Of a stretch of 64,000 nucleotides of DNA, positions 36,584-45,011 are shown piece by piece (the first letter of the stretch is position 1; the number at the start of each line of letters is the position of its first letter). Source of the DNA: Pseudomonadales bacterium (GTDB taxonomy: Bacteria > Pseudomonadota > Gammaproteobacteria > Pseudomonadales > Halieaceae); NCBI GenBank assembly GCA_024234855.1, contig JACKNN010000007.1, positions 1 through 64,000 of the forward strand. Direction: 5' to 3'. The position numbers and the translations under genes were made by a program. The notes below the pieces were generated by a model that saw only the letters and a program-made list of their open reading frames with translations, did no database searches and was not told where the DNA came from.

Positions 36584-37204
36584 ATGTACAATGAATTGTT
36601 GTGGATCTTCACTCAACTGCCAGACGATTACATCGTGCTTGATACCGAGACCACCGGACTTCCTGACGAAAACGGACTGCCGGATATCGTGACGCTTGGG
36701 ATCACGGTGGTGAGGAATCGAGAAATAGCGGAATCCGTAGAGTTTAAAACACGACCGAAAAAACGAATCTCAGAAGAAGCGCAGTCGATACACGCCATTA
36801 CGAACGAACAGGCTGCAGGATTTGATTCCTTTGTTTCCCAATGGAACCAGATTGACGAGTACGTGAAAGATCAGCTCATCGTGATTCACAACGCGAGCTT
36901 TGACTGGCCCATCCTGCTTGATCATATTGTGCGATACGGATTGGAAATGCCGGAAATTCAAGGCGTATTTTGTAGCCAGAAGGCAGCCATACCTTGGGCG
37001 CAAGCAATAAATCTACCGTGCGGTCATAGAGGCCCGTCGTTGGATACGTTGGCGAAAGCGCTTGGCGTGGACGACCTCAGAGTCAAGGGGGGTGGGGTTC
37101 ATGGTGCGAAGATTGACTGCCAGCAGGCCGCTATGGTGACAGAGGTGTTGAGACACTATGGCTTGGTTTTTAACGTACATGTCACTGCTGCCTTGTTTCC
37201 TTAA
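36584..37204 (+). CDS. DnaQ-like 3'-5' exonuclease (DEDDh)
   Basis: A 206-residue exonuclease with the three Exo motifs: DTETTG (acidic pair), HNASFDWPILL, and a C-terminal G-V-H-G-A-K-I-D segment giving the His-Asp of DEDDh. Length matches stand-alone exonuclease folds, not a polymerase subunit. It starts 5 bases after the RES toxin, so it may be co-transcribed. Its 3' end overlaps the convergent antitoxin gene by 23 bp. It could trim DNA or RNA in a defence context; the partner is unknown. Confidence 0.88.
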   Translation: MYNELLWIFTQLPDDYIVLDTETTGLPDENGLPDIVTLGITVVRNREIAESVEFKTRPKKRISEEAQSIHAITNEQAAGFDSFVSQWNQIDEYVKDQLIVIHNASFDWPILLDHIVRYGLEMPEIQGVFCSQKAAIPWAQAINLPCGHRGPSLDTLAKALGVDDLRVKGGGVHGAKIDCQQAAMVTEVLRHYGLVFNVHVTAALFP

Positions 37205-37454
37205 CATCTTCCGCCAGCCAAACCTTTATCAATGACTGATACGGCATGTCCCGCTTGTTCGCTTCGATTTTAATACTGTCCAGCAAGCCTTCGGGTAACC
37301 TCAGCGAAATCGTCTTCGTTGACGGCTTCAGATTGGACAGCGACGCGGATTCGGCCTTAGTCCAATCGACATAGTCGCTCGAATCGTGTGTTTCCCAAAA
37401 CTCCCGTTCTTCTTGCTCCGTTTCAAATGTCGGCACTTTCTTAACTTTGCTCAT
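37182..37454 (-). CDS. BrnA-like CopG/ribbon-helix-helix antitoxin, toxin absent
   Basis: A 90-residue protein with the BrnA N-terminal phrase P-T-F-E-T-E-Q-E-E-R-E-F-W and H-D-S-S-D-Y-V-D-W, then an RHH domain (KTISLRLPEGLLDSIKIEAN). BrnA normally follows a BrnT toxin gene. Here the upstream 58 bp hold no toxin and the next gene upstream is the SWIM protein. It is either an orphan antitoxin, an anti-toxin against a related BrnT elsewhere, or recruited as a DNA-binding regulator. Confidence 0.87.
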   Translation of the reverse strand: MSKVKKVPTFETEQEEREFWETHDSSDYVDWTKAESASLSNLKPSTKTISLRLPEGLLDSIKIEANKRDMPYQSLIKVWLAEDVKETRQQ

Positions 37455-37512
37455 ACTGTATCAGGAAAGCGATGCGCCAGACCTTCCCACTGGACAATAG
37501 GCTCGCTGGCTC

Positions 37513-38499
37513 CTACCGGTCCCGGTTTAACTTTCTCGCGGCTTGCTCTGGCGTAATTTCAGCCACTCGGGTAAGTGCATCCAGGGAGCGTTGCTGCAGA
37601 TAGAGCTTACCGCTACCTTTTTCCCAGTTGCTTACGGTAGGCGGACTAACGCCAACTAACTTTGCAAACTGTGATGTGTTCATTCTGAATCGCTTGCGCA
37701 GTCTGGCGACAGCTGCTGCTGTTGGCGTGAATGCTTTTTTCTCAGCCATTTTTTCTCCAGCAGCACTGCTTTTCTTGCCGGGCTTTATCGGCTCTTCTAT
37801 GTCCACGCCAAAAACATCGGAAAGACGCTCCCCTGCCAGCCGGCGTCGTTTTCCTTTTCCGGTTGTAGCCGACTGTATGTCCAGTTCCGTGGTGATCAGT
37901 TCTTCATGATCAACATTGCGCAATACGAACAGCAGTTCTGGCTGATAATCGAGTCTGGCACCCACACCATACAGGACGGCGGCAATGTGTTTGCACATCC
38001 CTGCCCAATCGGGGCAGTCGCAGGCAAGCCTTATCTCGTTGGGACTGGGGAATAGCCCCTTGTTCTGATCGGTTACTATCTCCATGACGTTATTGGAAAA
38101 ATGTCCCTGCAATAATTCCAGCATGGAGCCAATCTGACCAGCGCACTGCTTGCGGATGGTTTTCCACTTGTTTGCAGAAAGTGGGGTGATATTTATGTTG
38201 ACCCTATAGAGTTCTGAGCCGCTGACGATGGCTTCTACTTTGCCCTCTGAGATGGCCAGGTGACAAACCGAACCGTTGCGAACATAGGTCCGCCCCCTCG
38301 GTAGGCGGTTCTCATAGTCACTGAATTTTTCCAGGTGATTGCACCATGCCTCACCCCAGAATGTATGGGCGATTTTTCGCCCCTGAATCTGGATGGGTTG
38401 AATCTCTTTGCCTTTCTCGCGCAAATGGGTGATTTCTCTGGCCGCTCTGGCACGTCGTTTTGCTACTGGCACGTAGGGTTTCCATTCGCCGTAACTCAT
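37513..38499 (-). CDS. SWIM zinc-finger protein fused to a C-terminal XRE helix-turn-helix
   Basis: A 328-residue protein. The SWIM motif C-x-C-x6-C-x-H is complete: Cys160, Cys162, Cys169, His171 in ACDCPDWAGMCKH. Residues about 1-150 form the usual conserved N-terminal region (FWGEAWCNHLEKF and RGRTYVRNGSV). A charged linker leads to a C-terminal XRE HTH (about 262-315: MNTSQFAKLVGVSPPTVSNW). It directly follows the SNF2 helicase gene (12-bp gap) in the same operon. SWIM and SNF2 proteins are known partners in bacteria, but the XRE fusion suggests sequence-specific targeting. Function unproven. Confidence 0.88.
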   Translation of the reverse strand: MSYGEWKPYVPVAKRRARAAREITHLREKGKEIQPIQIQGRKIAHTFWGEAWCNHLEKFSDYENRLPRGRTYVRNGSVCHLAISEGKVEAIVSGSELYRVNINITPLSANKWKTIRKQCAGQIGSMLELLQGHFSNNVMEIVTDQNKGLFPSPNEIRLACDCPDWAGMCKHIAAVLYGVGARLDYQPELLFVLRNVDHEELITTELDIQSATTGKGKRRRLAGERLSDVFGVDIEEPIKPGKKSSAAGEKMAEKKAFTPTAAAVARLRKRFRMNTSQFAKLVGVSPPTVSNWEKGSGKLYLQQRSLDALTRVAEITPEQAARKLNRDR

Positions 38500-38511
38500 G
38501 AGCGCCCCGTA

Positions 38512-41211
38512 TCAGACTTGTGACTTTTCAATGTCGAGCGATACCAGATTGAGCAGTGTTTCATTATCCATCTCTGTCAGTAGTGTGTCAGCGCCACCCT
38601 CCAACAAATCGTTGGCGAGGGCTGTCTTCTCGTTAATCAAGGTGTTTATCTTCTCTTCGATCGTTCCCGGGCAGACGAATTTGTGAACAAGCACATTGTT
38701 TTTCTGCCCGATGCGAAAGGCGCGGTCTGTGGCCTGGTTTTCCACAGCCGGATTCCACCAGCGATCAAAATGGATAACATGGGAGGCCCGGGTCAGGTTA
38801 AGGCCCGTGCCTCCCGCCTTGAGAGAGAGGATGAAGAAGGGCGGTCCCTGCTCATCCTGGAAGTGCTCAACCAGTTTTTGTCTCTGCTTTATGGCGGTGC
38901 CGCCATGCAGTACCAGGCCAGACCTGCCAAATTGCCGTGCCAGGAATTCAGCCAGCGGAGTGGTCATTTCCCGGAATTGAGTAAACACCAACAGCTTCTC
39001 CTGACGCGAGGCGATCTCTTCACATAGCTCGGCCAGCCGTCGAAATTTTCCGCTTTCTTTCGGGTCGTACTCATCGTTCCCGAGGAATTGTGACGGGTGA
39101 TTACAGATCTGCTTGAAACGCAGCAGGTAGGAGAGCACCAGGCCGCGACGTTTTATACCATCAAGGTTTTCGATGGCATGTGCCATCTCATTAACGGTCT
39201 GCTGATACAGTGCGGCCTGTACTTTGCTGAGGCCACAGTAGGCGGGCACTTCAGTCTTTTCCGGCAGGTCGCTGATGATTGACCGGTCGGTCTTGAGGCG
39301 TCGCAGGATATAGGGGCTAACCAGATTGCGTAAAGGCGCATACTGGTCGCGCTCTCGTTCAGAAAGGGATTTCACAAACCTCTTGAATCTCGTAGTTGAT
39401 CCAAGCAGGCCGGGATTCAGGAAATCGAAAAGTGACCAGAGATCAGACAGTCGATTCTCTACCGGTGTGCCGGTCAGTGCGAGACGGGATTTCGCATTGA
39501 GATTTTTGACAGCTTTGCTCTGTCTGGCTGTTGGATTCTTGATCGCCTGGGCCTCATCCAGCACCAACAACTGCCACTCCTGCCCCTGTAACCAGTCCTG
39601 GCGCATCAGTGTTCCATAGGTGGTCAACACGACATCGATATTTTTTAAGGCCGTATTTTCATTTGCAATGGCATCCATTGCATTCTTGTTCAGCTCAGAT
39701 CTGTGAAAAAACAGACTGCGCAGAGAGGGTGCGAAACGCTCAAGCTCTGTTTTCCAGTTGCCAATCAGAGAAGCGGGAAGCACCAGTAAAGAGGGTCTGT
39801 CACACCGATTATTTTTCAGGATAAGCAACAGGGAAATTACCTGCATGGTTTTGCCCAGCCCCATGTCGTCTGCGAGACAGGCACCCAATCCCAACTGAGA
39901 AAGCAGCCAAAGCCAGTTCACACCCTCTTGTTGATAGGGGCGGAGGCTTGTTTTCAGCGTTTTACCGGGATGGACCGCCTTTAACTGCGCTGGGTTGCGC
40001 AACTCTTCCAGTAGCTCGGACAAATGTTTGCCCGGTTGAACAAAGGACCACGCCCGGCTCTCTTCCGAAACGTTTTCACCCAAATCGGCAGGCGCGCCTG
40101 CCAGCAGGCGCATCCCCTCTGCGAAGGTGAGCCCGCCGGTACTCGTCTGTGCTTCCAGTTTTTTCCAGTGAGTTAGGGCTTCGTTCAGTTTCTTCTGGTC
40201 CACCTCGACCCACTGCCCCTTTATGAAGGCGAGACCATCACCTGCCGCGATCAGTTCTTTTAGCTCCGCTTTGCTGAGCGATTCATCACCCAGGGCAATC
40301 TGTAATTTGAAATCCAGCAGTGAATCGGCACTAAAATGCTTGGTCGTTTTCTCTCCGATGGTAACGCTGGCGAGCGGCCTGTTTCGTTTCTTCCACCAGT
40401 CGGGCAGTCGGACCACGACTCCACACTGCTCGTATTGCGGTGCGTCTTTGAGAAATTCATAGGCCTCTGCGGATGACCAGGCTATGGGATGATAGATGTC
40501 GCCGGTATCCACCAAATCTTTGATCAGGAGGCTGGACTCAGCGGCAAGTTGGACAGGAGAAAGCAGTTGGATCAATGCTTTTTTGTTTTTCGCCCCTGCA
40601 TATTCCTGTAGAGCCCGACCGAGAGGTTGATGCCGGATACGTCCCAGTTCAGAGAACTCGGGGGCATAGGTAGCCATAAATGCAAAGGGAAAATCGGGAT
40701 CATTTCTGTTTTCTGCCAGATGGAAACAGACGCGACCTACCCGATGCCACTGTGGCGCTTTTTTGGCAAGCAGCGCATCAAGCCCGCCAGCAGCTTTTAT
40801 CTGCACGCACACCCAGCTGTCAAGTGAAGAGCGGATTTCCTGTAGTGCGTGAGCAGAGAGATACTCGCCCCCCTGCATTGGCGGTGCGCTCGTGAGCAGA
40901 GACATGATTTCGGTGGCTGAAAACGGCTCGACAGGCACAGGCTTTTGTGGATCGGCCTCTTCCAGCAGGCAGCGTTCACTCAGATAGTTGCATGCAAAGT
41001 TGCGCCAATATTGCATGGATGGGTAAAGATTGGCGCCACTTCTCCTTGCCGCAAGAGTGAACAAACCTTCACCCACACTACGTGAAAATGCCTTGCCGAT
41101 GGTGTTGTTAGTCGCGTTGCCTGTCGTATCATCTGATGGCAATGGGAAACAGTGCAGATGTCCTGAGGGTAGCAGGCCCAGGTCAATGATGATGTGAGTT
41201 GTGTCGGTCAA
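38512..41211 (-). CDS. SNF2-family ATP-dependent helicase/translocase
   Basis: An 899-residue SWI2/SNF2 ATPase. The N-terminal 420 residues form an accessory region found in SWIM-associated SNF2 proteins. The motor has motif I DDMGLGKT (Lys454), motif II DEAQ (552-555), a CNHP segment (motif IV area) and motif VI ATDRAFRIGQ preceded by GGTGLNLTRASHVIHFDRWWNP. It should translocate on duplex DNA and remodel bound proteins. It is the first gene of an operon with the SWIM-XRE gene. Bacterial SNF2 proteins occur in defence islands and as RapA-like recyclers; which applies here is inference. Confidence 0.93.
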   Translation of the reverse strand: MTDTTHIIIDLGLLPSGHLHCFPLPSDDTTGNATNNTIGKAFSRSVGEGLFTLAARRSGANLYPSMQYWRNFACNYLSERCLLEEADPQKPVPVEPFSATEIMSLLTSAPPMQGGEYLSAHALQEIRSSLDSWVCVQIKAAGGLDALLAKKAPQWHRVGRVCFHLAENRNDPDFPFAFMATYAPEFSELGRIRHQPLGRALQEYAGAKNKKALIQLLSPVQLAAESSLLIKDLVDTGDIYHPIAWSSAEAYEFLKDAPQYEQCGVVVRLPDWWKKRNRPLASVTIGEKTTKHFSADSLLDFKLQIALGDESLSKAELKELIAAGDGLAFIKGQWVEVDQKKLNEALTHWKKLEAQTSTGGLTFAEGMRLLAGAPADLGENVSEESRAWSFVQPGKHLSELLEELRNPAQLKAVHPGKTLKTSLRPYQQEGVNWLWLLSQLGLGACLADDMGLGKTMQVISLLLILKNNRCDRPSLLVLPASLIGNWKTELERFAPSLRSLFFHRSELNKNAMDAIANENTALKNIDVVLTTYGTLMRQDWLQGQEWQLLVLDEAQAIKNPTARQSKAVKNLNAKSRLALTGTPVENRLSDLWSLFDFLNPGLLGSTTRFKRFVKSLSERERDQYAPLRNLVSPYILRRLKTDRSIISDLPEKTEVPAYCGLSKVQAALYQQTVNEMAHAIENLDGIKRRGLVLSYLLRFKQICNHPSQFLGNDEYDPKESGKFRRLAELCEEIASRQEKLLVFTQFREMTTPLAEFLARQFGRSGLVLHGGTAIKQRQKLVEHFQDEQGPPFFILSLKAGGTGLNLTRASHVIHFDRWWNPAVENQATDRAFRIGQKNNVLVHKFVCPGTIEEKINTLINEKTALANDLLEGGADTLLTEMDNETLLNLVSLDIEKSQV

Positions 41212-41247
41212 CCGCCGATCCTGACGTTAGGAGTCTGAACAATTGAA

Positions 41248-41544
41248 TTACTGCAAACGAAGTTTGTTACTGTCCAGGGCACTATGTTTAACCCTGAGTA
41301 TTTGTAGCTGGTCGCTCACCACACGATAGAAAATATTGACCTTATCCATCGGGTAAAACCTGACGCCTTCCCCTGAGCGAGTCCTTTCTGTACCCATATG
41401 GGGGCTATGGCATAGAAGCTCAGAAGTCTTGAAAGCTTTACTTGCGAAACTTTCAGCGTAGGTTTGATAGCTTTCCAGGGCAATATACAAATAGATTTCC
41501 TCAATATCGGCTTCAGCCTGATCGGTGAGTACAAGCGTTAGCAT
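41248..41544 (-). CDS. ParE/RelE-family toxin
   Basis: A 98-residue toxin with the ParE/RelE fold signature: N-terminal LVLTDQAEADIEEIYLYIA and C-terminal YRVVSDQLQILRVKHSA. ParE members inhibit gyrase and RelE members cut mRNA; the sequence is closer to ParE. It lies 2 bp after the antitoxin stop, in the same operon. Confidence 0.9.
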   Translation of the reverse strand: MLTLVLTDQAEADIEEIYLYIALESYQTYAESFASKAFKTSELLCHSPHMGTERTRSGEGVRFYPMDKVNIFYRVVSDQLQILRVKHSALDSNKLRLQ

Positions 41545-41546
41545 TA

Positions 41547-41828
41547 TTAGCTTCGTTCTTCATACCGCTGGCGGGCGCCAGCCAGTATTTCATCTTTCAC
41601 CTGTTGGGTAAGAGGGCGAATACGCCCATCATCAGCCGCATTGATGCCTGCCTGAATGAGGGCGTCGAGATGGGCTTCTCTCATGGCCTCGATGCGCTGG
41701 GCTTCCTCGTAGGAATACACCACCGCAACGGGACGCCCGTTGCGCTCAATCGTCACTGCCTCGCTTTGCACTTCATCGACAAGTTGGCCAAAAGCCTTGG
41801 AAGCCTCTGTTGCTGTAATTTTCTTCAT
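41547..41828 (-). CDS. Phd/YefM-family antitoxin
   Basis: A 93-residue antitoxin starting MKKITATEASKAFGQLVDEV, the standard Phd/YefM N-terminal DNA-binding region, with the V-T-I-E-R-N-G-R-P-V-A-V-V motif. The C-terminal half is the toxin-binding arm. GGAG sits nine bases before the ATG at 41828. It should bind the downstream ParE/RelE toxin and repress the operon. The 504-bp segment beyond it to 42332 holds only the tRNA remnant and a terminator. Confidence 0.92.
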   Translation of the reverse strand: MKKITATEASKAFGQLVDEVQSEAVTIERNGRPVAVVYSYEEAQRIEAMREAHLDALIQAGINAADDGRIRPLTQQVKDEILAGARQRYEERS

Positions 41829-42103
41829 GGCGCAATCTCCGTAAAGTCCGTAATATACGCATATGCGTAACCCGATGCAAACTTTAAGGCAAGAGAATCT
41901 CGCGTTGGGATGTTGGGATGATGAGCTCGTAGATATTTGTTCGTTCTGGACCCTGGACACTGAGTCAAAGAAGACAATTTTGGGACCGCCATGGGACCAC
42001 GCGCTCGCCTTTTTATGCCCTCCAATGCCCACCGCGATTTTCAAGTCTTTGATTTTGAGTGCGTATTGAGGCATCTGGTGGCGTCGAATTTGCGCTGTGA
42101 AGT

Positions 42104-42126
42104 TTCGAATCCCTCACTCTCCGCCA
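42104..42126 (+). repeat. tRNA-Ser 3'-end remnant (probable attachment site)
   Basis: TTCGAATCCCTC then ACTCTCC-G-CCA reads as the T loop, 3' T stem, acceptor strand, discriminator and CCA of a tRNA-Ser. The five bases before it (GAAGT) do not pair with CCCTC, and no other tRNA arm precedes it, so it is a fragment. Such 3' fragments are left at one border of elements that integrate into tRNA genes. The intact tRNA is not in the window. Confidence 0.72.
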
Positions 42127-42136
42127 TCAATAAAAA

Positions 42137-42168
42137 GGGCCAGACCCACAGTCTGACCCCTTTTTTTT
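42137..42168 (+). terminator. Rho-independent terminator next to the tRNA-Ser remnant
   Basis: GGGCCAGAC pairs with GTCTGACCC around CCACA (one mismatch) and is followed by eight T. No plus-strand gene ends here, but it lies 11 bases past the tRNA-Ser fragment, so it is best explained as the original terminator of the tRNA gene. Confidence 0.78.
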
Positions 42169-42332
42169 CTGCGCCTGCACCGCCGTCGATTCCTATGGGG
42201 ATACGAAGTCGCTGTAGCAGCCCAAACGGGGGTGCGGCTATTTTCTTGGACTGATCTACTGCGTTAAACCCAGGCTTTCACGGTACTCGATGGTAGTCGA
42301 GCGCCAATCCCCTGGGTAGAACATCGCCGGCT

Positions 42333-44174
42333 TCAGCCTTCCGAAGAAACCTTCGCAGGCAGCCGCTCGTAGCGCACAATGCCGTACATCGTCGTGTGCA
42401 TGAGTCGCCCCTGCTGGTCCATCAGCACGCCGGAAAACTGCGTGTTATAGCGGGCAGAGCCGGTCACGTAGTGGAATACCGATGCACCCGTCATCCAGTC
42501 GATCGCCTCCAGGGTCCACTGGCCGTCCCTGGCGCCAACGGTGTAGACCATGCTGGCCCCGGTGGAGACTATGGGCACACTATTGACCGAGGATACCTGA
42601 TCGTTAACCCAGGCTTCCTTCAGCGCCTGTGTGTCCGGGTCCCATTCAAACTTCTGCACACCGTGGGGTGTGAAGTCCGGGTGATGCCCCGCCAGGCCCA
42701 CGTAGGCGCCATCCGGTATTCTGGCCACGGGTTTACTGGCCGGCGCGTTATTGACGACAAACGCGCCGTAGCCGCCAACCACGACAGATTGTTCAGTTTG
42801 TACCGCACTGGCGTCACTGCGCCCGATATCCGCCCTTAACATACCGGCGATACGCCGACTGGGCGCGCCCTCGATCGCCTGCCAGCCGCGGGGGATTTCA
42901 TCGCGCCAGAACAGCACCATGTTCATCACCTTGTCACCGTCAGTGAGAACAACGAACCTGTCCTCGTCACCGAAGCCCATCAGGCTGGCAGTGGCACCGG
43001 AGCCGACGTTGGCGTGATCAAAGCTGAAGGGTTTTCCCGTTGCAGGGTTTACCACGTCATCAAAGCTGACCGTAATATCCCCCTGGTTGCTGTAGGGCTC
43101 GACCCAGGCGCCATCGGCAGGATCCTGCGACAGCCTTTGCCCATCCCAGACCAGCTTGTGCAGATGCTGTAAGGAAGGGACATAGATGCCGCCGTCGCGA
43201 TCGATAGCGGGACCGTTTCGCACCCAGGTTGCCGCCCCCTGCCGGCGACCGCTATCCAGCATATATTGATTCCAGGCTGCAGCCACCTCCGCCCCCGTCA
43301 ACTGCAGGGTGTGGTACTGGCTGAAATCGCGGCTGACCAACACCACCCAGCCATCATCGCTGATCGAAACGAGCCAGCCGTCGTAGGTCATGTTCATGGA
43401 ATTAAAGCCACCGACGATTTCCGCCGGTTTGTGCCACACCTGTTTCAGGATAATCGGCGACTGTGGATCGGCTGGATCTGAATCCGCGTAGGCAAGGATG
43501 CTATCCTTGCCTCCCACGTAGAGCACGTTGTCCGAACTCAGCAGGTAGTAGACCCCGGCCAGGCCCCCGCCATAGTATTTTTTAGCCAGCGGAATGGTCG
43601 CCGCAACGGTGGCAAGGCCGGTATAACGGAGCCTGGGCAACCAGTCCAGCAGCGCGATTTTATCGTCTGCTTCTGTTGCGGATACGGGGCCACCATTGGC
43701 CTGGTAAACCGGTGACTCTTCCAGGAAATATTCATCGATGACAGCCAGCGTATCGTAGTCGAGCTTGGATATGCGATCGGCGCCATTGCTCCAGATTACC
43801 CGCCTGCCGTCAGGATAGGGCGAGGAGATGGCGAAGCCAAAGTGCCCGGGACCCAGGTGGGTATAGGTCAGGCCGCCATCGTCCCGTGACAATGACTCGG
43901 TTGGTCCCACCGGGCCGGGGTGAGCCATCCCCGTAGTCTGCGCTGAATTGGCGTGGCCGATCGGGACGACCGAGTCGGCGAGGTAGGCGTTGGCAGGTGC
44001 ATAGTTTGGCGCTACGTGGCTTCTCGCTGACACGGGCGCAGTCGCTGGCTTCGATACGTTTTGCCCGATCGCCGTACCGTCTGCCCCGTTATTGCAGGCC
44101 GCCAGCGGGTACAGGCACAGCAATGCCACGAGCAAAGCGGCGAGGCGGCTGGTCCTCCTTCCATTCTCTGTCAT
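42333..44174 (-). CDS. Large secreted lipoprotein, beta-propeller-like, function unknown
   Basis: A 613-residue exported protein. The signal peptide (MTENGRRTSRLAALLVALL) ends in a lipobox L-A-A-C at about Cys27. The mature protein is rich in Gly, Asp and aromatic residues with repeated strand-turn units such as D-D-G-W-L-V/D-D-G-W-V-V and an I-D-R-D-G-G-I-Y-V-P segment, suggesting a beta-propeller of the PQQ or SMP-30/NHL kind. No catalytic motif is recognisable. It lies beside the catabolic cluster but on the opposite strand, so a link to substrate uptake is only a guess. Confidence 0.75.
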   Translation of the reverse strand: MTENGRRTSRLAALLVALLCLYPLAACNNGADGTAIGQNVSKPATAPVSARSHVAPNYAPANAYLADSVVPIGHANSAQTTGMAHPGPVGPTESLSRDDGGLTYTHLGPGHFGFAISSPYPDGRRVIWSNGADRISKLDYDTLAVIDEYFLEESPVYQANGGPVSATEADDKIALLDWLPRLRYTGLATVAATIPLAKKYYGGGLAGVYYLLSSDNVLYVGGKDSILAYADSDPADPQSPIILKQVWHKPAEIVGGFNSMNMTYDGWLVSISDDGWVVLVSRDFSQYHTLQLTGAEVAAAWNQYMLDSGRRQGAATWVRNGPAIDRDGGIYVPSLQHLHKLVWDGQRLSQDPADGAWVEPYSNQGDITVSFDDVVNPATGKPFSFDHANVGSGATASLMGFGDEDRFVVLTDGDKVMNMVLFWRDEIPRGWQAIEGAPSRRIAGMLRADIGRSDASAVQTEQSVVVGGYGAFVVNNAPASKPVARIPDGAYVGLAGHHPDFTPHGVQKFEWDPDTQALKEAWVNDQVSSVNSVPIVSTGASMVYTVGARDGQWTLEAIDWMTGASVFHYVTGSARYNTQFSGVLMDQQGRLMHTTMYGIVRYERLPAKVSSEG

Positions 44175-44543
44175 TGAGATTTCACCTCAACGGTCGTTAC
44201 TGAACCTGGATAGGGCAGCGACCGTATCCCGCCAGGCGGGCATGTTTTTATCGGGTATACCTGAGCGCGCGTGCCCCGATCATATCAGCCACTGTCCCTG
44301 GCGAATACCGACGGCGACCTGTTGCCGGGCGGCTTTTTCGCAATCAAGCGTTACGACATCGGCGGCCCGCGCTAACGACCGTGGTTGAGGAATGTCGCGT
44401 CCGCGCATCAATAAAAAGCCCGAAAACTGCGAACGGGTTGGTAAAAAATGCACAAATACCGCTGAAAAGTCGGGAAATTTGTGGCGGACCGCAAAGATAT
44501 TGCTACAGTCGTCGAAAAAGGGACAATACAAAAGGTGCGGTTC
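44175..44543. other. Intergenic region without a supported gene
   Basis: It contains a GC-rich palindrome CCCGCCAGGCGGG (44228-44240) followed by a short T tract, which could act as a terminator on the plus strand though no plus-strand gene ends there. Otherwise it probably holds the promoter of the divergent lipoprotein gene. Nothing else stands out. Confidence 0.4.
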
Positions 44544-44678
44544 ATGAGTGATGTGTGGAAAAAAAATCTGGAAGAAGACCGGGCCCAGCGCTGGGACCGG
44601 TTCTGGGATGGCGTCTGGGTCTACGGCGCGGCCGTCGGTTTGCTGGTGCTGGTAAGCCTGTCCAGGATTACTGTTTAA
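44544..44678 (+). CDS. Small single-pass membrane protein, 44 residues
   Basis: The frame reads a charged N-terminus (MSDVWKKNLEEDRAQRW) followed by a single membrane helix (VYGAAVGLLVLVSL). The ATG at 44544 has AAGGTG nearby; a GTG at 44481 would add 21 less convincing residues. No family recognised. Charged, amphipathic start plus one helix is common in small regulatory membrane proteins. It lies just upstream of the regulated region of the Rieske gene at 45093. Confidence 0.42.
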   Translation: MSDVWKKNLEEDRAQRWDRFWDGVWVYGAAVGLLVLVSLSRITV

Positions 44679-44901
44679 AAGGGCGCTGGCCAGGCGATCA
44701 CAGTGCCAGCGGGTCGCCGTTTGGTGCGGATTCCGGCCAGTACTTCGCCTACGCTTATAACCGGCGCCTTTACGGCACGTAACCGGGTTGCATGTACGCC
44801 GGTGACCCCGGGCACTTGGTTTCCCCTCCCGTTTCGATCCACACCCGGCTGAAATCACGCCGGGCCCCGGCATCGGCCGCGGGCACGCAAGTCTCCATAA
44901 A

Positions 44902-44915
44902 TTGATCGAGATCAA
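44902..44915. promoter_or_regulatory. FNR/Anr-type box
   Basis: TTGATCGAGATCAA matches the FNR consensus TTGAT-N4-ATCAA at every fixed base. It lies 15 bp upstream of operator site A and about 80 bp upstream of the leader peptide. If TATGAT (44967-44972) is the -10 box, the site centres near -71, a known class I activation distance. Oxygen-linked control of oxygenase genes is plausible but unproven. Confidence 0.55.
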
Positions 44916-44929
44916 GTCTCGATTCTTAT

Positions 44930-44948
44930 AAAACAGTCAGTCCTGTTT
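44930..44948. promoter_or_regulatory. Operator site A of a four-site regulon
   Basis: AAAACAGTCAGTCCTGTTT; its reverse complement AAACAGGACTGACTGTTTT fits the consensus AAWCAGNNYTGAYTGTTTW shared with sites at 48276, 56811 and 61994. It has dyad symmetry (AAACAG…CTGTTT), as expected for a TetR-like dimer. It lies upstream of the leader peptide and the Rieske gene at 45093. Confidence 0.75.
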
Positions 44949-45011
44949 TTAAATCACAACAATCTGTATGATGTATTCCGGATCACCATGAACAGGACTC
45001 TGGAGAGTGGC

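Larger units (their letters stand above)
35016..42126. mobile_element. Putative genomic island with toxin-antitoxin, exonuclease and SWIM/SNF2 genes
   Basis: The segment is visibly more AT-rich than its flanks and carries only accessory genes, in mixed orientation. Its right limit is a tRNA-Ser 3'-end remnant at 42104-42126 next to a terminator. Its left limit is only suggested by a weak copy at 35016. No integrase remains. Boundaries are therefore inferred, the right one much better supported than the left. Confidence 0.5.

Noticed and set aside
44930..44948. KstR-type box for the shared operator
   Set aside because: The KstR consensus I know (TnnAACnnGTTnnA) does not fit any of the four sites, so I leave the regulator unnamed.
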